The notes under the pieces: generated by a model | Database searches by the model: none | What the model saw: the letters and a program-made list of their open reading frames with translations, nothing else | What the model was told of the DNA's origin: nothing | Translations under genes and position numbers: made by a program | Shown: piece by piece, positions 41,625 to 49,889 of the stretch | Layout: every line of letters begins with the position of its first letter | Position numbering within the stretch: position 1 is the stretch's first letter | Origin: G963665925 sp963676345 | GTDB lineage: Bacteria; Bacillota; Clostridia; Peptostreptococcales; Acidaminobacteraceae | Assembly: GCA_963676345.2 (NCBI GenBank) | Contig: CAXXTS010000001.1 | Coordinates: 434,001-498,000, forward strand | Direction: 5' to 3' | DNA: 64,000 bases

Positions 41625-44600
41625 CTAGGCTTTTACAATGTAAAGCTCTACGTCATGTCCGTTTAGTGTAAATGTTTCTGCGCCTTCATGCGCTTTTTTC
41701 TCAAGAGATAAAGTCAGTGTTTCTCTCTTGATGAAATCTTCAAACGCGCTGATGCCTGCATCAAACTCGTCGTCACACGCGTAACAAATTTTAATGTTAT
41801 CAGTCACTTCAAAGCCAAGTGATTTCCTTTGCTGCTGAATACGAGATACAAACTCTCTTGCAAAACCTTCTTTAAGAAGCGCGTCATTCAGTGTTGTGTC
41901 AAGAATAATAAATACGTTGTTCTCAACACCTACCGTAAAGCCTTCTTTAGAATCAATGGCAACCAGAATATGCTCTGCTGTTGCTTCGAAGCTCTCGCCC
42001 CCAAGATCAAGTACAACAGATTCTCCCGAATCAAGCTTTGGTGCCACTTCATTAGCATTCAAAGAAGCAAGCGCCTTTCCAAATAGACCCATCTTTTTAC
42101 CAAGAACAGGACCAAGCACTCTGAAGTTCGGCTTTAAACTAAAGTTCATGTACTCATTCAGGTCTTTTGCAAACTCAACTTCTTTTACGTTCAGCTCTTC
42201 TTGTACAAGTGGCACAAGGTCGCCGATGAGAGATTCATAGTGACCATCAACCAGTACTTTTTGAATTGGCTGACGTACTTTAATTTTAACAGACTCACGT
42301 GCACCACGTCCGAGACGAACAAGTTCACGTACAAGGTCCATTTTTTCTTCAACACGCTTGTCAATTAGTGCATCAGAAGCATGTGGGAATTCAGACAAGT
42401 GTACAGATTTTTCGCCAGTAAGATTCTTATAAATCTCTTCAGAAATATATGGTGCAAATGGTGCAGAAAGCTGCGCCACTGTCTTAAGCACTTCATAAGT
42501 TGTTCTGTAAACTGCTTTTTTATCATCAGTCAATTCAGTACTCCAGAAACGTCTTCTCGAACGTCTGATATACCAATTTGACAAGTCTTCGTTTACAAAC
42601 TCTTGAATTTTACGAACGGCTTTTGTCGTATCGTAGTTATCCATGTCAATAGCAACGTCTTTTGATAGAGAGTTCAGCTTAGAAAGAATCCACTGATCAA
42701 GCTCTGGTCTGTCCGCTGGATCCACATCAAACTCTGCTGCATTGACACCATCTGTATTTGCATACAATGTAAAGAAGTTGTATACGTTTTTAAAGGTACT
42801 GAAGAACTTAGAGTTAACTTCCTGAACACCTTCTTCGTCAAACTTTGTAGGTGTCCAAGCTGGTGATACATAGTATAGGTACCAGCGCACGACATCTGCA
42901 CCATACTTGTCAAACAGCTCAAGTGCATCTACCGTATTGCCTCTTGTCTTAGACATTTTCTTGCCTTCTTTGTCTAGAATCAAATCATTTACAAGTACAT
43001 TCTTGTAAGGTGATTTACCTGTAACAAATGTCGAAATAGCAAGAAGTGAATAGAACCATCCACGTGTCTGGTCAATACCTTCACAGATAAAGTCTGCAGG
43101 GAAAACCGTATCGAAAATATCTTCATTTTCAAATGGCCAGTGCTGCTGCGCAAAAGGCATTGCACCACTGTCAAACCAGCAGTCAATAACATCAGGCACA
43201 CGTGTCATTTTGCCACCACAGCCACATGTTAGATGTACATCATCTACATAAGGTCGGTGAAGTTCTATTGAAAGATCGATATCTTCCTGAGCTCTGTCAA
43301 CCAGTTCCTGTCTTGAACCGACAGAAGTCAGCTCTCCACAGTCATCACAACGCCAGATATTAAGTGGCGTACCCCAATATCTTGAACGTGAAATCGCCCA
43401 GTCATTCAGGTTTTCAAGCCAGTTCCCAAAACGCTTTTCGCCAACGTGCGGCGGATGCCAGTTCACACCATTGTTATTCTCAATCAGTTGATCCTTAAGG
43501 CGTGTCATTTCAATATACCAGCTTGGCTTTGCATAGTATAAAAGTGGTGTTTTACAACGCCAGCAGTGTGGGTAGTTGTGCATGATGGTTTCTTTTTTGT
43601 ACAGCTTGCCTTGCTCCTTTAGCCATACTACAATTTCAGGGTCCGCATCCATAACGAACTGACCTGCCCACGGTGTTTCTGTATATTTACCGTCTTCATT
43701 AACTGGCTGAAGCACTGGCAGATTGTATTTTACACCTACATTGTAGTCATCTTCACCAAATGCTGGTGCCGTATGAACAATGCCCGTACCATCTTCCGTT
43801 GTAACATAGTCTCCTAGTGTTACGAAGAAAGCTTTTTTATCTGCTTTTACAAAAGGCATGATTTGCTCGTACTCAATACCTTCAAGCGTATCGCCTTTGA
43901 ACTCTTCAACGATTTCTATATCATCGCCCATCACCTTAGACGCAAGGGTCTTTTCAATGATGAATGTCTCACCATCTTGCTTTACACGGACGTATGTTTC
44001 GTTTGGATTTACAGTAATACAAACGTTTGATGCCAGTGTCCATGGTGTTGTTGTCCAAACCAGGAAGTACTCATCTGCATCTTTACGCTTAAACTTAACC
44101 GTAACCGTTGTTGTTTTCTTTTCCTGATAGCCCTGAGCAACCTCATGTGAAGCAAGTCCAGTACCACATCTTGAACAGTATGGCAGGATTTTATGGCCTT
44201 CATAGATCATATCCTCATCAAAGAATTTCTTAAGGATATGCCACTCAGTTTCAATAAAGTTATTGTCGAGTGTAATGTATGGGTTGTCTAGATCAATCAG
44301 ATAAGCCATGCGCTCTGTTTGTTCTCTCCAAGCAGCTTCGTACTCAAATACAGAGTCACGACACTGTTGGTTGAATTTTTCAAGGCCATAGCTTTCAATT
44401 TCATGCTTGTCATTCAGGTTCAGTCTTTTTTCGACTTCGATTTCAACAGGTAGGCCATGTGTGTCCCAGCCTGCTTTACGCTTAACCTGATAGCCCTGCA
44501 TTGTCTTATAACGACAAATGGAGTCTTTTAAAGCACGTGCAATAACGTGGTGAATACCCGGTCTGCCATTTGCAGTTGGCGGGCCGTCATAAAAGACGAA

Positions 44601-44732
44601 TGATTCCTTGCCTTCTCTTGTTTCAACGCTCTCTTTTAACAGATCAATGTCATCCCAAAATGCCCTGATATCAGATTCTAGCTCATATACAGGTTTTTTA
44701 GGCATTTCTTTGTAATTTGCCAATTCAAACAC
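41625..44732 (-). CDS. ileS: Isoleucyl-tRNA synthetase (long, eukaryote-like type)
   Basis: 1035 residues. The class I motifs are PPTANGRPGIHHVIARALKD (HIGH box) and LDKEGKKMSKTRGN (KMSKS box), with an editing domain between them (VWTTTPWTLASN) and a C-terminal extension. Length and the PGIHH form point to the longer, eukaryote-like bacterial type, which in other species is often resistant to mupirocin; resistance here is only inferred. It is preceded by an isoleucine T-box and, unusually, by repeats between the T-box and the start codon. Confidence 0.95.
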   Translation of the reverse strand: MFELANYKEMPKKPVYELESDIRAFWDDIDLLKESVETREGKESFVFYDGPPTANGRPGIHHVIARALKDSICRYKTMQGYQVKRKAGWDTHGLPVEIEVEKRLNLNDKHEIESYGLEKFNQQCRDSVFEYEAAWREQTERMAYLIDLDNPYITLDNNFIETEWHILKKFFDEDMIYEGHKILPYCSRCGTGLASHEVAQGYQEKKTTTVTVKFKRKDADEYFLVWTTTPWTLASNVCITVNPNETYVRVKQDGETFIIEKTLASKVMGDDIEIVEEFKGDTLEGIEYEQIMPFVKADKKAFFVTLGDYVTTEDGTGIVHTAPAFGEDDYNVGVKYNLPVLQPVNEDGKYTETPWAGQFVMDADPEIVVWLKEQGKLYKKETIMHNYPHCWRCKTPLLYYAKPSWYIEMTRLKDQLIENNNGVNWHPPHVGEKRFGNWLENLNDWAISRSRYWGTPLNIWRCDDCGELTSVGSRQELVDRAQEDIDLSIELHRPYVDDVHLTCGCGGKMTRVPDVIDCWFDSGAMPFAQQHWPFENEDIFDTVFPADFICEGIDQTRGWFYSLLAISTFVTGKSPYKNVLVNDLILDKEGKKMSKTRGNTVDALELFDKYGADVVRWYLYYVSPAWTPTKFDEEGVQEVNSKFFSTFKNVYNFFTLYANTDGVNAAEFDVDPADRPELDQWILSKLNSLSKDVAIDMDNYDTTKAVRKIQEFVNEDLSNWYIRRSRRRFWSTELTDDKKAVYRTTYEVLKTVAQLSAPFAPYISEEIYKNLTGEKSVHLSEFPHASDALIDKRVEEKMDLVRELVRLGRGARESVKIKVRQPIQKVLVDGHYESLIGDLVPLVQEELNVKEVEFAKDLNEYMNFSLKPNFRVLGPVLGKKMGLFGKALASLNANEVAPKLDSGESVVLDLGGESFEATAEHILVAIDSKEGFTVGVENNVFIILDTTLNDALLKEGFAREFVSRIQQQRKSLGFEVTDNIKICYACDDEFDAGISAFEDFIKRETLTLSLEKKAHEGAETFTLNGHDVELYIVKA

Positions 44733-44820
44733 CCTTTCCTCATGCTATGTTAGCATTTATCTTACCCCTATGGGTTATATACACCATATGCCTCTTACAA
44801 CCTCTTTATTACGCTTTACA

Positions 44821-44952
44821 ATGCCTGAGCAACTTTCGGCCACTCATGTCGCTAGTCGCGCCGTATGCCTGAGCAACCTCCGGCCATTCATGTCGCTAGT
44901 CGCGCCATATACTAGAGCAACCTCCGGTCGCTCATGTCGCTAGTCGCGCCAT
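44821..44952. repeat. Three 44-bp tandem repeats in the ileS leader
   Basis: Copies lie at 44821-44864, 44865-44908 and 44909-44952. All contain GAGCAAC, TCATGTCGCTAGTCGCGCC, and differ at only a few bases (for example CTTTCGG against CCTCCGG). The last copy runs into the left end of the hairpin element at 44939-45038. They are far more GC-rich than the neighbouring sequence and have no spacers. Confidence 0.85.
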
Positions 44953-45038
44953 ATATTTGTAAACAAAGTATATTTCAGTTTTGTGCGAGCACAACTGAAA
45001 TACACTTTGTTTACAAATGCATTGCTTTGTCTTTTCCG
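44939..45038. repeat. Dispersed hairpin element, copy B (next to the ileS T-box terminator)
   Basis: The left end GCTAGTCGCGCCATATA and right end TGCATTGCTTTGTCTTTTCCG match copy A (11451-11553). Between them, 44955-45018 form a near-perfect inverted repeat with arms ATTTGTAAACAAAG, TTTCAGT and core TTTGTGCGAGCACAA. The stem sequence differs from copy A while pairing is kept. In both copies the left half has two extra bases just before TGTGC. The right end abuts the T-box terminator. Confidence 0.75.
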
Positions 45039-45043
45039 AAAAC

Positions 45044-45296
45044 TAAAAAATCCCATCCAAACGATTCAATCGCTTAGGACGGGATATTATAATCACGTGG
45101 TACCACCCAAGTTTGCTGGTAAACCAGCCACTCATTAAGATGATATCGGTATCAAACCGTTTGGCATTACTGCTACTTCACACCAAATGCTCCGGGGTGA
45201 TTTTCAAAATGTGCATCTGCTGATTCACACCAACCATCAGCTCTCTTTAAAAAGAATTCCATTTTTACTCTTCCCCATCAAAACGCAAAATATATT
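45044..45296 (-). promoter_or_regulatory. T-box riboswitch controlling ileS (isoleucine, specifier ATC)
   Basis: On the minus strand the leader has the stem I marks AGAGAGCTGATGGTTGGTG, a specifier region GAAAATCACCCCGGAG (ATC codon, plus 45199-45201), the later ATGAGTGG box, and the T-box sequence GGTGGTACCACG (around plus 45094-45108). It ends in a terminator, ATCCCGTCC with GGATGGGAT, followed by TTTTTT (plus 45044-45086). Uncharged isoleucine tRNA would favour the antiterminator and allow ileS expression. Confidence 0.93.
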
Positions 45297-45329
45297 TACT
45301 TAGATACCATTTGCATTATAATGGATTTT

Positions 45330-45779
45330 CTATTCATCGTCAACAAGGGATTCTTGAACAGCTTCAAGCTGAGCGGATAATAAGGTCTTAAATCGTGTCT
45401 TAAAGAGGATGACATCCTTTTTAGCTTCCTCATATTCTTTACGCGCCTCAATAATCCTATTGCTTGCATCGTTGAGTATTTTCTCAGCCTTGTGCTCAGC
45501 GGCTTCGACAATATGATCGGCCTTAACATTGGCATTATGTACGACATCTTCCGCTGTGCTTTGCGCAACAATGAGCGCATCCTTAAGCGTCTTTTCTATG
45601 CGGTTAAACTTATCCAATTCACTTTCAGCGTGTTTCATCCGCATAGAAATTTCTTCGTTTTCCTTCAATAACTGTTCCATATCTTCTGCGATGGTCTCAA
45701 GGAACGAATCGACCTCTGACGGCGAGTACCCCCGCATAGATTTGCTGAATTCTTTCTTTTGAATATCAATCGGTTTCAT
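45330..45779 (-). CDS. divIVA: DivIVA-family cell-pole/septum scaffold protein
   Basis: 149 residues. It starts MKPIDIQKKEFSKSMRGYSPSEVDSFLETI, the lipid-binding N-domain of DivIVA, followed by a long coiled coil to the end. DivIVA marks curved membranes at septa and poles. It is the last gene of the ylmE-sepF-yggT-ylmH-divIVA group, with the ileS T-box right after it. Confidence 0.95.
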   Translation of the reverse strand: MKPIDIQKKEFSKSMRGYSPSEVDSFLETIAEDMEQLLKENEEISMRMKHAESELDKFNRIEKTLKDALIVAQSTAEDVVHNANVKADHIVEAAEHKAEKILNDASNRIIEARKEYEEAKKDVILFKTRFKTLLSAQLEAVQESLVDDE

Positions 45780-45791
45780 ATTTTCAGCCCC

Positions 45792-46574
45792 TTATTTTAC
45801 CCGTTTAAGCTCAACCCGTATTCTATCCTTACGCGTCATGCCGTCATCACCGGCATAAATGAGTCGCCCCTTAGACCTTACAGATATCATATCACCTTCT
45901 GTAAGGCTGCCGGATACGGACGTCACAACTCTATAGTTGACCTTGACACGCTCTTGACGAATCAAATCCGCAGCTTTGCCTCTTGATATATTAAAGCCCG
46001 CTGCTACTATGGCATCTAGACGCAGGGATTTCACAGTTCGTGAAAAGACGTCATACTCAGGCTCTTTTGGTTTTACATAATCTATAGATTTTACTGATGC
46101 CTCCACTTTATGCTTGCCTATTCTTTGCAGGTGGAGGGCAATAAAATCCGCCATTGCCCTTTCGCTGATGATTTGAACAATGTCATCATAAACAATCAGA
46201 TCGCCAATTTTTTCGCGTTTAATGCCAAGACCAAGTACAGACCCGAGCACAGAACGATGCGTGGCTTCTTCCTTCATGGAAACATCTACAACAGAAATCG
46301 GAAATTCATTTTCATCATAAATCATCCAGTCCGGAAACAAACCGAGCATGAGGTATTCAGCATCGTCGTAGCTACCATAAAACATATACTGAACATCTGG
46401 AATTTGTGTTAAAATACGCGCTGCAGTGTCTTGATCCTGCGGAGACATAAAATCAGAAAAAGCAGGTTCATGCTTTTTCAAAACTTGACTCGCCAAATCG
46501 ATAACGCGAATGGCAACTTGTTTTGAATCTGCGCTAACCCGCACTTTTTCAAGTATTTTTTCTTTATTTAACAT
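45792..46574 (-). CDS. ylmH: YlmH-family S4-domain RNA-binding protein
   Basis: 260 residues. The C-terminal S4 domain spans about 185-245 (LRLDAIVAAGFNISRGKAADLI, QERVKVNYRVVTSVSGSLTEGD). The N-terminal part has a family-specific fold (QVLKKHEPAFSDFMSPQDQDTA). YlmH binds 50S-peptidyl-tRNA complexes in Bacillus and assists quality control of stalled ribosomes. It lies 2 bp after yggT. Confidence 0.92.
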   Translation of the reverse strand: MLNKEKILEKVRVSADSKQVAIRVIDLASQVLKKHEPAFSDFMSPQDQDTAARILTQIPDVQYMFYGSYDDAEYLMLGLFPDWMIYDENEFPISVVDVSMKEEATHRSVLGSVLGLGIKREKIGDLIVYDDIVQIISERAMADFIALHLQRIGKHKVEASVKSIDYVKPKEPEYDVFSRTVKSLRLDAIVAAGFNISRGKAADLIRQERVKVNYRVVTSVSGSLTEGDMISVRSKGRLIYAGDDGMTRKDRIRVELKRVK

Positions 46575-46576
46575 GG

Positions 46577-46834
46577 CTACATTCTACCAATGAATCCAGC
46601 TATTAGCTGAAGTGTCAATAGCAGCAGGATTGGTGAAAAGTCCAGTGGTCCACCCACGCCAAGTCGTTGCTGTAGACTTCTAAACGGTGCCAAGAGGGGC
46701 TCCGTAATTTGATAAACAAATTGAGTAAACTGATTGTTAAGGCCTTTGCCCACCCAGCTGAGTATAATCCGTATCATAACAAATAGGTAAATCAGCTGAA
46801 AGAAGTAGGCCGTTGCCGCTTTAAATGCATACAT
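46577..46834 (-). CDS. yggT: YggT-family membrane protein
   Basis: 85 residues with two membrane helices (AYFFQLIYLFVMIRIILSWV and the C-terminal ILLLLTLQLIAGFIG) and the family motif TEPLLAPFRSLQQRLG between them. Its role is not clear; in Firmicutes it sits in the division cluster with sepF and divIVA. Confidence 0.92.
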   Translation of the reverse strand: MYAFKAATAYFFQLIYLFVMIRIILSWVGKGLNNQFTQFVYQITEPLLAPFRSLQQRLGVGGPLDFSPILLLLTLQLIAGFIGRM

Positions 46835-46868
46835 GTTAGTACACTCCTTTTATGACTTGGAGACTGCC

Positions 46869-47345
46869 TTATTTAGACCAGGGAAATAACCCCTTGTCAA
46901 CAAGCTCTGTTTTTACATCTCCAGAAACATCTACGTTGTTTGGTGCTAATATAAATATGCCGCGTGACACCTTTTGAATGTGTCCATCAAGTGCATAAAG
47001 TGCGCCACTGCAAAAGTCAAATATCTTTTTAGCGAGTTCAGCATCTATATCTTCAATATTGATAATAACAGGCTTTTTTGCTTTTAAACTATCTACAATT
47101 GCTTTTGTATCTTCAAATTCAACGGGTTGGTAAAGAACCACTTTCATATTCGACCCAATTGATGTGCTTTGAGATGATGATGTTGAATGCAGGCTCACAA
47201 CTTTAGAAGGCGCAGGCGTCGAGTTAAAAGTACTCGTCTGCTGCTTTTCTTCAGGCTTAACCTCTTCTTCTACATACTCATCTTCATCATCATAAGCTCC
47301 AAACCCCATAAAGAACTTAATTTTATCTACAAATTTTTCAGACAT
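46869..47345 (-). CDS. sepF: Cell division protein SepF
   Basis: About 158 residues. The N-terminal amphipathic membrane anchor MSEKFVDKIKFFMGFG is followed by an acidic linker and the conserved core VVLYQPVEFEDTKAIVDSLKAKKPVIINIEDID, SGALYALDGHIQKVSRGIFILAP. SepF ties FtsZ filaments to the membrane. The ATG at 47345 is preceded by GGAGG with proper spacing; the upstream in-frame extension is rejected. Confidence 0.94.
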   Translation of the reverse strand: MSEKFVDKIKFFMGFGAYDDEDEYVEEEVKPEEKQQTSTFNSTPAPSKVVSLHSTSSSQSTSIGSNMKVVLYQPVEFEDTKAIVDSLKAKKPVIINIEDIDAELAKKIFDFCSGALYALDGHIQKVSRGIFILAPNNVDVSGDVKTELVDKGLFPWSK

Positions 47346-47398
47346 GCTGACCTCCATAATAGCAATTTTATATTGGAAACTCAAAAGAGTCTCCAGCT

Positions 47399-48094
47399 CT
47401 AATAGGTTCTAGCTCCGAAAATCCCACTTCCGATTCGAACCATATTCGCTCCCTCTTCTACAGCAACAATATAGTCGCCGGACATTCCCATAGATAGGTA
47501 ATCCATATCTACATTATCATAATTACTATTCTTCGTCGAATCGAAAATCTCCTTCATTCTTCTGAAAATTGGGCGTACTGTTTCAGGGTTTTCTGCAAAT
47601 GGGGCGATGAGCATGAGCCCTTTGACCCGAATGTTCTCAAAGTGTGATACTTCTTCAATCATTTTTTCAAGTTCGTCTTCATCAATACCAAACTTTTGAC
47701 TCTCGCCAGCAATATTAACCTGAATCAATATATCAATGGTTCTGTCATGGCTATGGGCCTTGTTCGAAATCTCCTTAGCCAACTTAACACTGTCTACTGA
47801 ATGAATCATATCTACCTTGTCCGCAATATATTTAACCTTGTTTCTCTGCAGATGACCAATTTGATGCCACGAAACACTTTTTACATCATCGAACTTGCGT
47901 CTTATTTCCTGAACCCTGTTCTCACCTATTACAGATACCCCATAATCTATCGCGGCATTCATCGCATCAGGTTCAATGGTCTTTGTGACTGCAACCAACG
48001 TTACGTCTTCAGGATTTCTACCGCTTTTTTCGCAGGCACGTTTAATATTTTCTTTAATTTCATCCAAATTTTCTTTAATATATGTATACGACAT
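47399..48094 (-). CDS. ylmE: PLP homeostasis protein (YggS/YlmE family)
   Basis: 231 residues, a single-domain fold III PLP protein: VTLVAVTKTIEPDAMNAAI (PLP lysine), IGENRVQEIRRKFD, WHQIGHLQRNKVKYI, LSMGMSGDYIVAVEEGANMVRIGSGIFG. It buffers pyridoxal phosphate and amino acid pools. Its position just before sepF is conserved. Confidence 0.94.
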   Translation of the reverse strand: MSYTYIKENLDEIKENIKRACEKSGRNPEDVTLVAVTKTIEPDAMNAAIDYGVSVIGENRVQEIRRKFDDVKSVSWHQIGHLQRNKVKYIADKVDMIHSVDSVKLAKEISNKAHSHDRTIDILIQVNIAGESQKFGIDEDELEKMIEEVSHFENIRVKGLMLIAPFAENPETVRPIFRRMKEIFDSTKNSNYDNVDMDYLSMGMSGDYIVAVEEGANMVRIGSGIFGARTY

Positions 48095-48107
48095 TTTCTC
48101 ACCTCAT

Positions 48108-49331
48108 TTAGTACACTAAATCACCATCATTATAATCCGAGCCTTCTATCAGTACATCATCATTAATATCAATGGATCGCACTCTTTCTGGGCCTTCCTC
48201 CGTCTGAACTTCTACGAATCCATTTTTGACAATGGCAAAGGCCTGATCGTATCCAATAATGCGAACTGGCTTAAACATAGCCTTATTGTCTACACCGAGA
48301 ATATAAACACCCTGGAGTCCATCCCTGTTCACAACTGCTGAACTTGGAATTTTTAACCCTTGGTAGTTTTCTCTTATAATTGTCGCTTTTACAATACGGT
48401 CTTTATGAAATCCAACCACCTGCTCTGTCATCTTAAGAACAAGGGCCCCTTTCCCACCTGTCTCAAATACTTTTGAAACAACGCCAGTTACATTTTCATC
48501 ATTGATTCTGACCTTTACATACTTACCTTCATCATAAAGACCAATTTCGCTTTTTTCAATAATTGCAACGAGCATCCAGACTGAATTGTCTACAATTTTA
48601 TAAATAGAGCTTCCATTTGTCACATAATCAGTGGTTAAGGATTTTACTTGAATAGGCTGTTCTAGCAAACTGTCATAGTCCAGCTTGAATATGTTCTCAG
48701 GCGTGAGTGATGATTCCATACCATCACTGGCAAATGTAACAATACCCGCCTTTGGACTATAGAGCGAAATGGACTGTCCTTCTGAAAGCACCCCACCCCC
48801 CACAAAAGCTTCTTCAAAGCCACTGCCAGAAATCGACTCCATGTTTCCGAGCATTTCAAGCTTATCAAGCTTTAAGTCCAGGTCCTGCTTTAAATCGTGC
48901 ACTCCAATGAAGTCCTGATTTCGGCGTGCTTCCAGCAGTGCATCGACCAGTTTATCAATTTCTACGTTCAAATCGTCTTCTGATATGGTCAGCATTTGTG
49001 CAGAAACCACTTCATTAGAACCAGCTTCACTCACCTGTACACCAGAAACATCTCCTGTGTCTCTGTATATCTCAGCGATTTTGAGCCCTTTTTTCACTTT
49101 GTCCCCATCAGCGACATTGTAGCGAATATTGCCTTCAACATTTGTCCCGACAATAAGCTCATTTCTGAAGATAATGCCATCATATGTATTTTCAATATTT
49201 AATTGTCCATAAACTACGGTTTCTGTCAGCTTTTCATCCATTAAAAAGCCACTGACCATTTTAAAGGTAAAGTAGACTATTATACCTAAAATTACAACCG
49301 TACGCAAAAACCGCCGAAAATTGAAATTCAT
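48108..49331 (-). CDS. HlyD-like membrane-anchored protein of the division cluster
   Basis: About 407 residues. One N-terminal membrane helix (FLRTVVILGIIVYFTFKMVSGF), then barrel-sandwich-like beta segments (VSEAGSNEVVSAQM, YSPKAGIVTFASDGMES), a short helical part, and a C-terminal beta region (GLKIPSSAVVNRDGLQGVYIL). This resembles the adaptor (membrane fusion) family, but no transporter is encoded nearby. Homologues lie before ylmE-sepF in many clostridia, so a role at the envelope or septum is plausible. The ATG at 49331 was chosen over a GTG six codons upstream. Confidence 0.78.
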   Translation of the reverse strand: MNFNFRRFLRTVVILGIIVYFTFKMVSGFLMDEKLTETVVYGQLNIENTYDGIIFRNELIVGTNVEGNIRYNVADGDKVKKGLKIAEIYRDTGDVSGVQVSEAGSNEVVSAQMLTISEDDLNVEIDKLVDALLEARRNQDFIGVHDLKQDLDLKLDKLEMLGNMESISGSGFEEAFVGGGVLSEGQSISLYSPKAGIVTFASDGMESSLTPENIFKLDYDSLLEQPIQVKSLTTDYVTNGSSIYKIVDNSVWMLVAIIEKSEIGLYDEGKYVKVRINDENVTGVVSKVFETGGKGALVLKMTEQVVGFHKDRIVKATIIRENYQGLKIPSSAVVNRDGLQGVYILGVDNKAMFKPVRIIGYDQAFAIVKNGFVEVQTEEGPERVRSIDINDDVLIEGSDYNDGDLVY

Positions 49332-49380
49332 CTGATACGCCCCATTCACAGGATGTCGTTGAAGTCAGCTCTTTATACTT

Positions 49381-49408
49381 AAAAAGGCTACTCGCAAGCG
49401 TAGTAGCC
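49381..49408 (-). terminator. Terminator between the small membrane gene and the HlyD-like gene
   Basis: GGCTACT and AGTAGCC form a 7-bp stem; on the minus strand TTTTTAAG follows. It ends the 49440-49811 gene and separates it from the sepF operon. Confidence 0.75.
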
Positions 49409-49439
49409 CCAGATTCTATAAACAGAACAGCCTTATGGC

Positions 49440-49811
49440 CTAAAACAATCTGCCGTATTTTAGCGTGACTCTTAAATTTTTAATGCGCGGCACCGATACA
49501 TCAAGAAGTTCATCATCCTCAGTAACAATACAAAGGGCATTCTCAACCTTACGCGCACCAATCAAAGTGCCTTTAACAAGATTATCGTTTTTCATGCGCA
49601 CACTGACTTCATCTCCAATGTTTAGACGCTTTTCGCCTAATTTAAAGACCTTATAGTCCACATCATCTATTAAGTCCTGTGTCACCGCTTTGCTCTTAAT
49701 TTCAACTCTTTGTTGCTTTAGGTCAATGCGTTCCTTTATTACTGAAAACAAATAACCAAAAACAGATAGCGTTAACCCAACAATTAGAATTAGTTCAATA
49801 TATCTACTCAT
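49440..49811 (-). CDS. Small membrane-anchored protein of unknown function
   Basis: 123 residues. One membrane helix at the start (YIELILIVGLTLSVFGYLFSVI), then a charged linker and a beta-rich domain (LNIGDEVSVRMKNDNLVKGTLIGA, CIVTEDDELLDVSVPRIKNL) that reads like a small SH3-like barrel. I do not recognise the family. It lies between gpsA and the sepF operon with its own terminator. Confidence 0.7.
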   Translation of the reverse strand: MSRYIELILIVGLTLSVFGYLFSVIKERIDLKQQRVEIKSKAVTQDLIDDVDYKVFKLGEKRLNIGDEVSVRMKNDNLVKGTLIGARKVENALCIVTEDDELLDVSVPRIKNLRVTLKYGRLF

Positions 49812-49889
49812 TGTTTCACCACTTTCGAATCAGCCTTGTACCTATTATACAATATATTCACTGCCATTTCTATGTCATGGCACTTTAAA

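Noticed and set aside
41625..44732. ileS as a recently acquired mupirocin-resistance gene
   Set aside because: It has its own matching isoleucine T-box and lies in a normal housekeeping context; the long type is native in many anaerobic Firmicutes.
44821..44952. Possible CRISPR array (three regular 44-bp repeats)
   Set aside because: The copies are directly joined with no variable spacers, and no cas genes are present.
44955..45018. Hairpin copy B as an ordinary terminator
   Set aside because: There is no T-tract on the minus side (the sequence continues with ATATATGGCGCG), and it lies within the leader of an essential gene.
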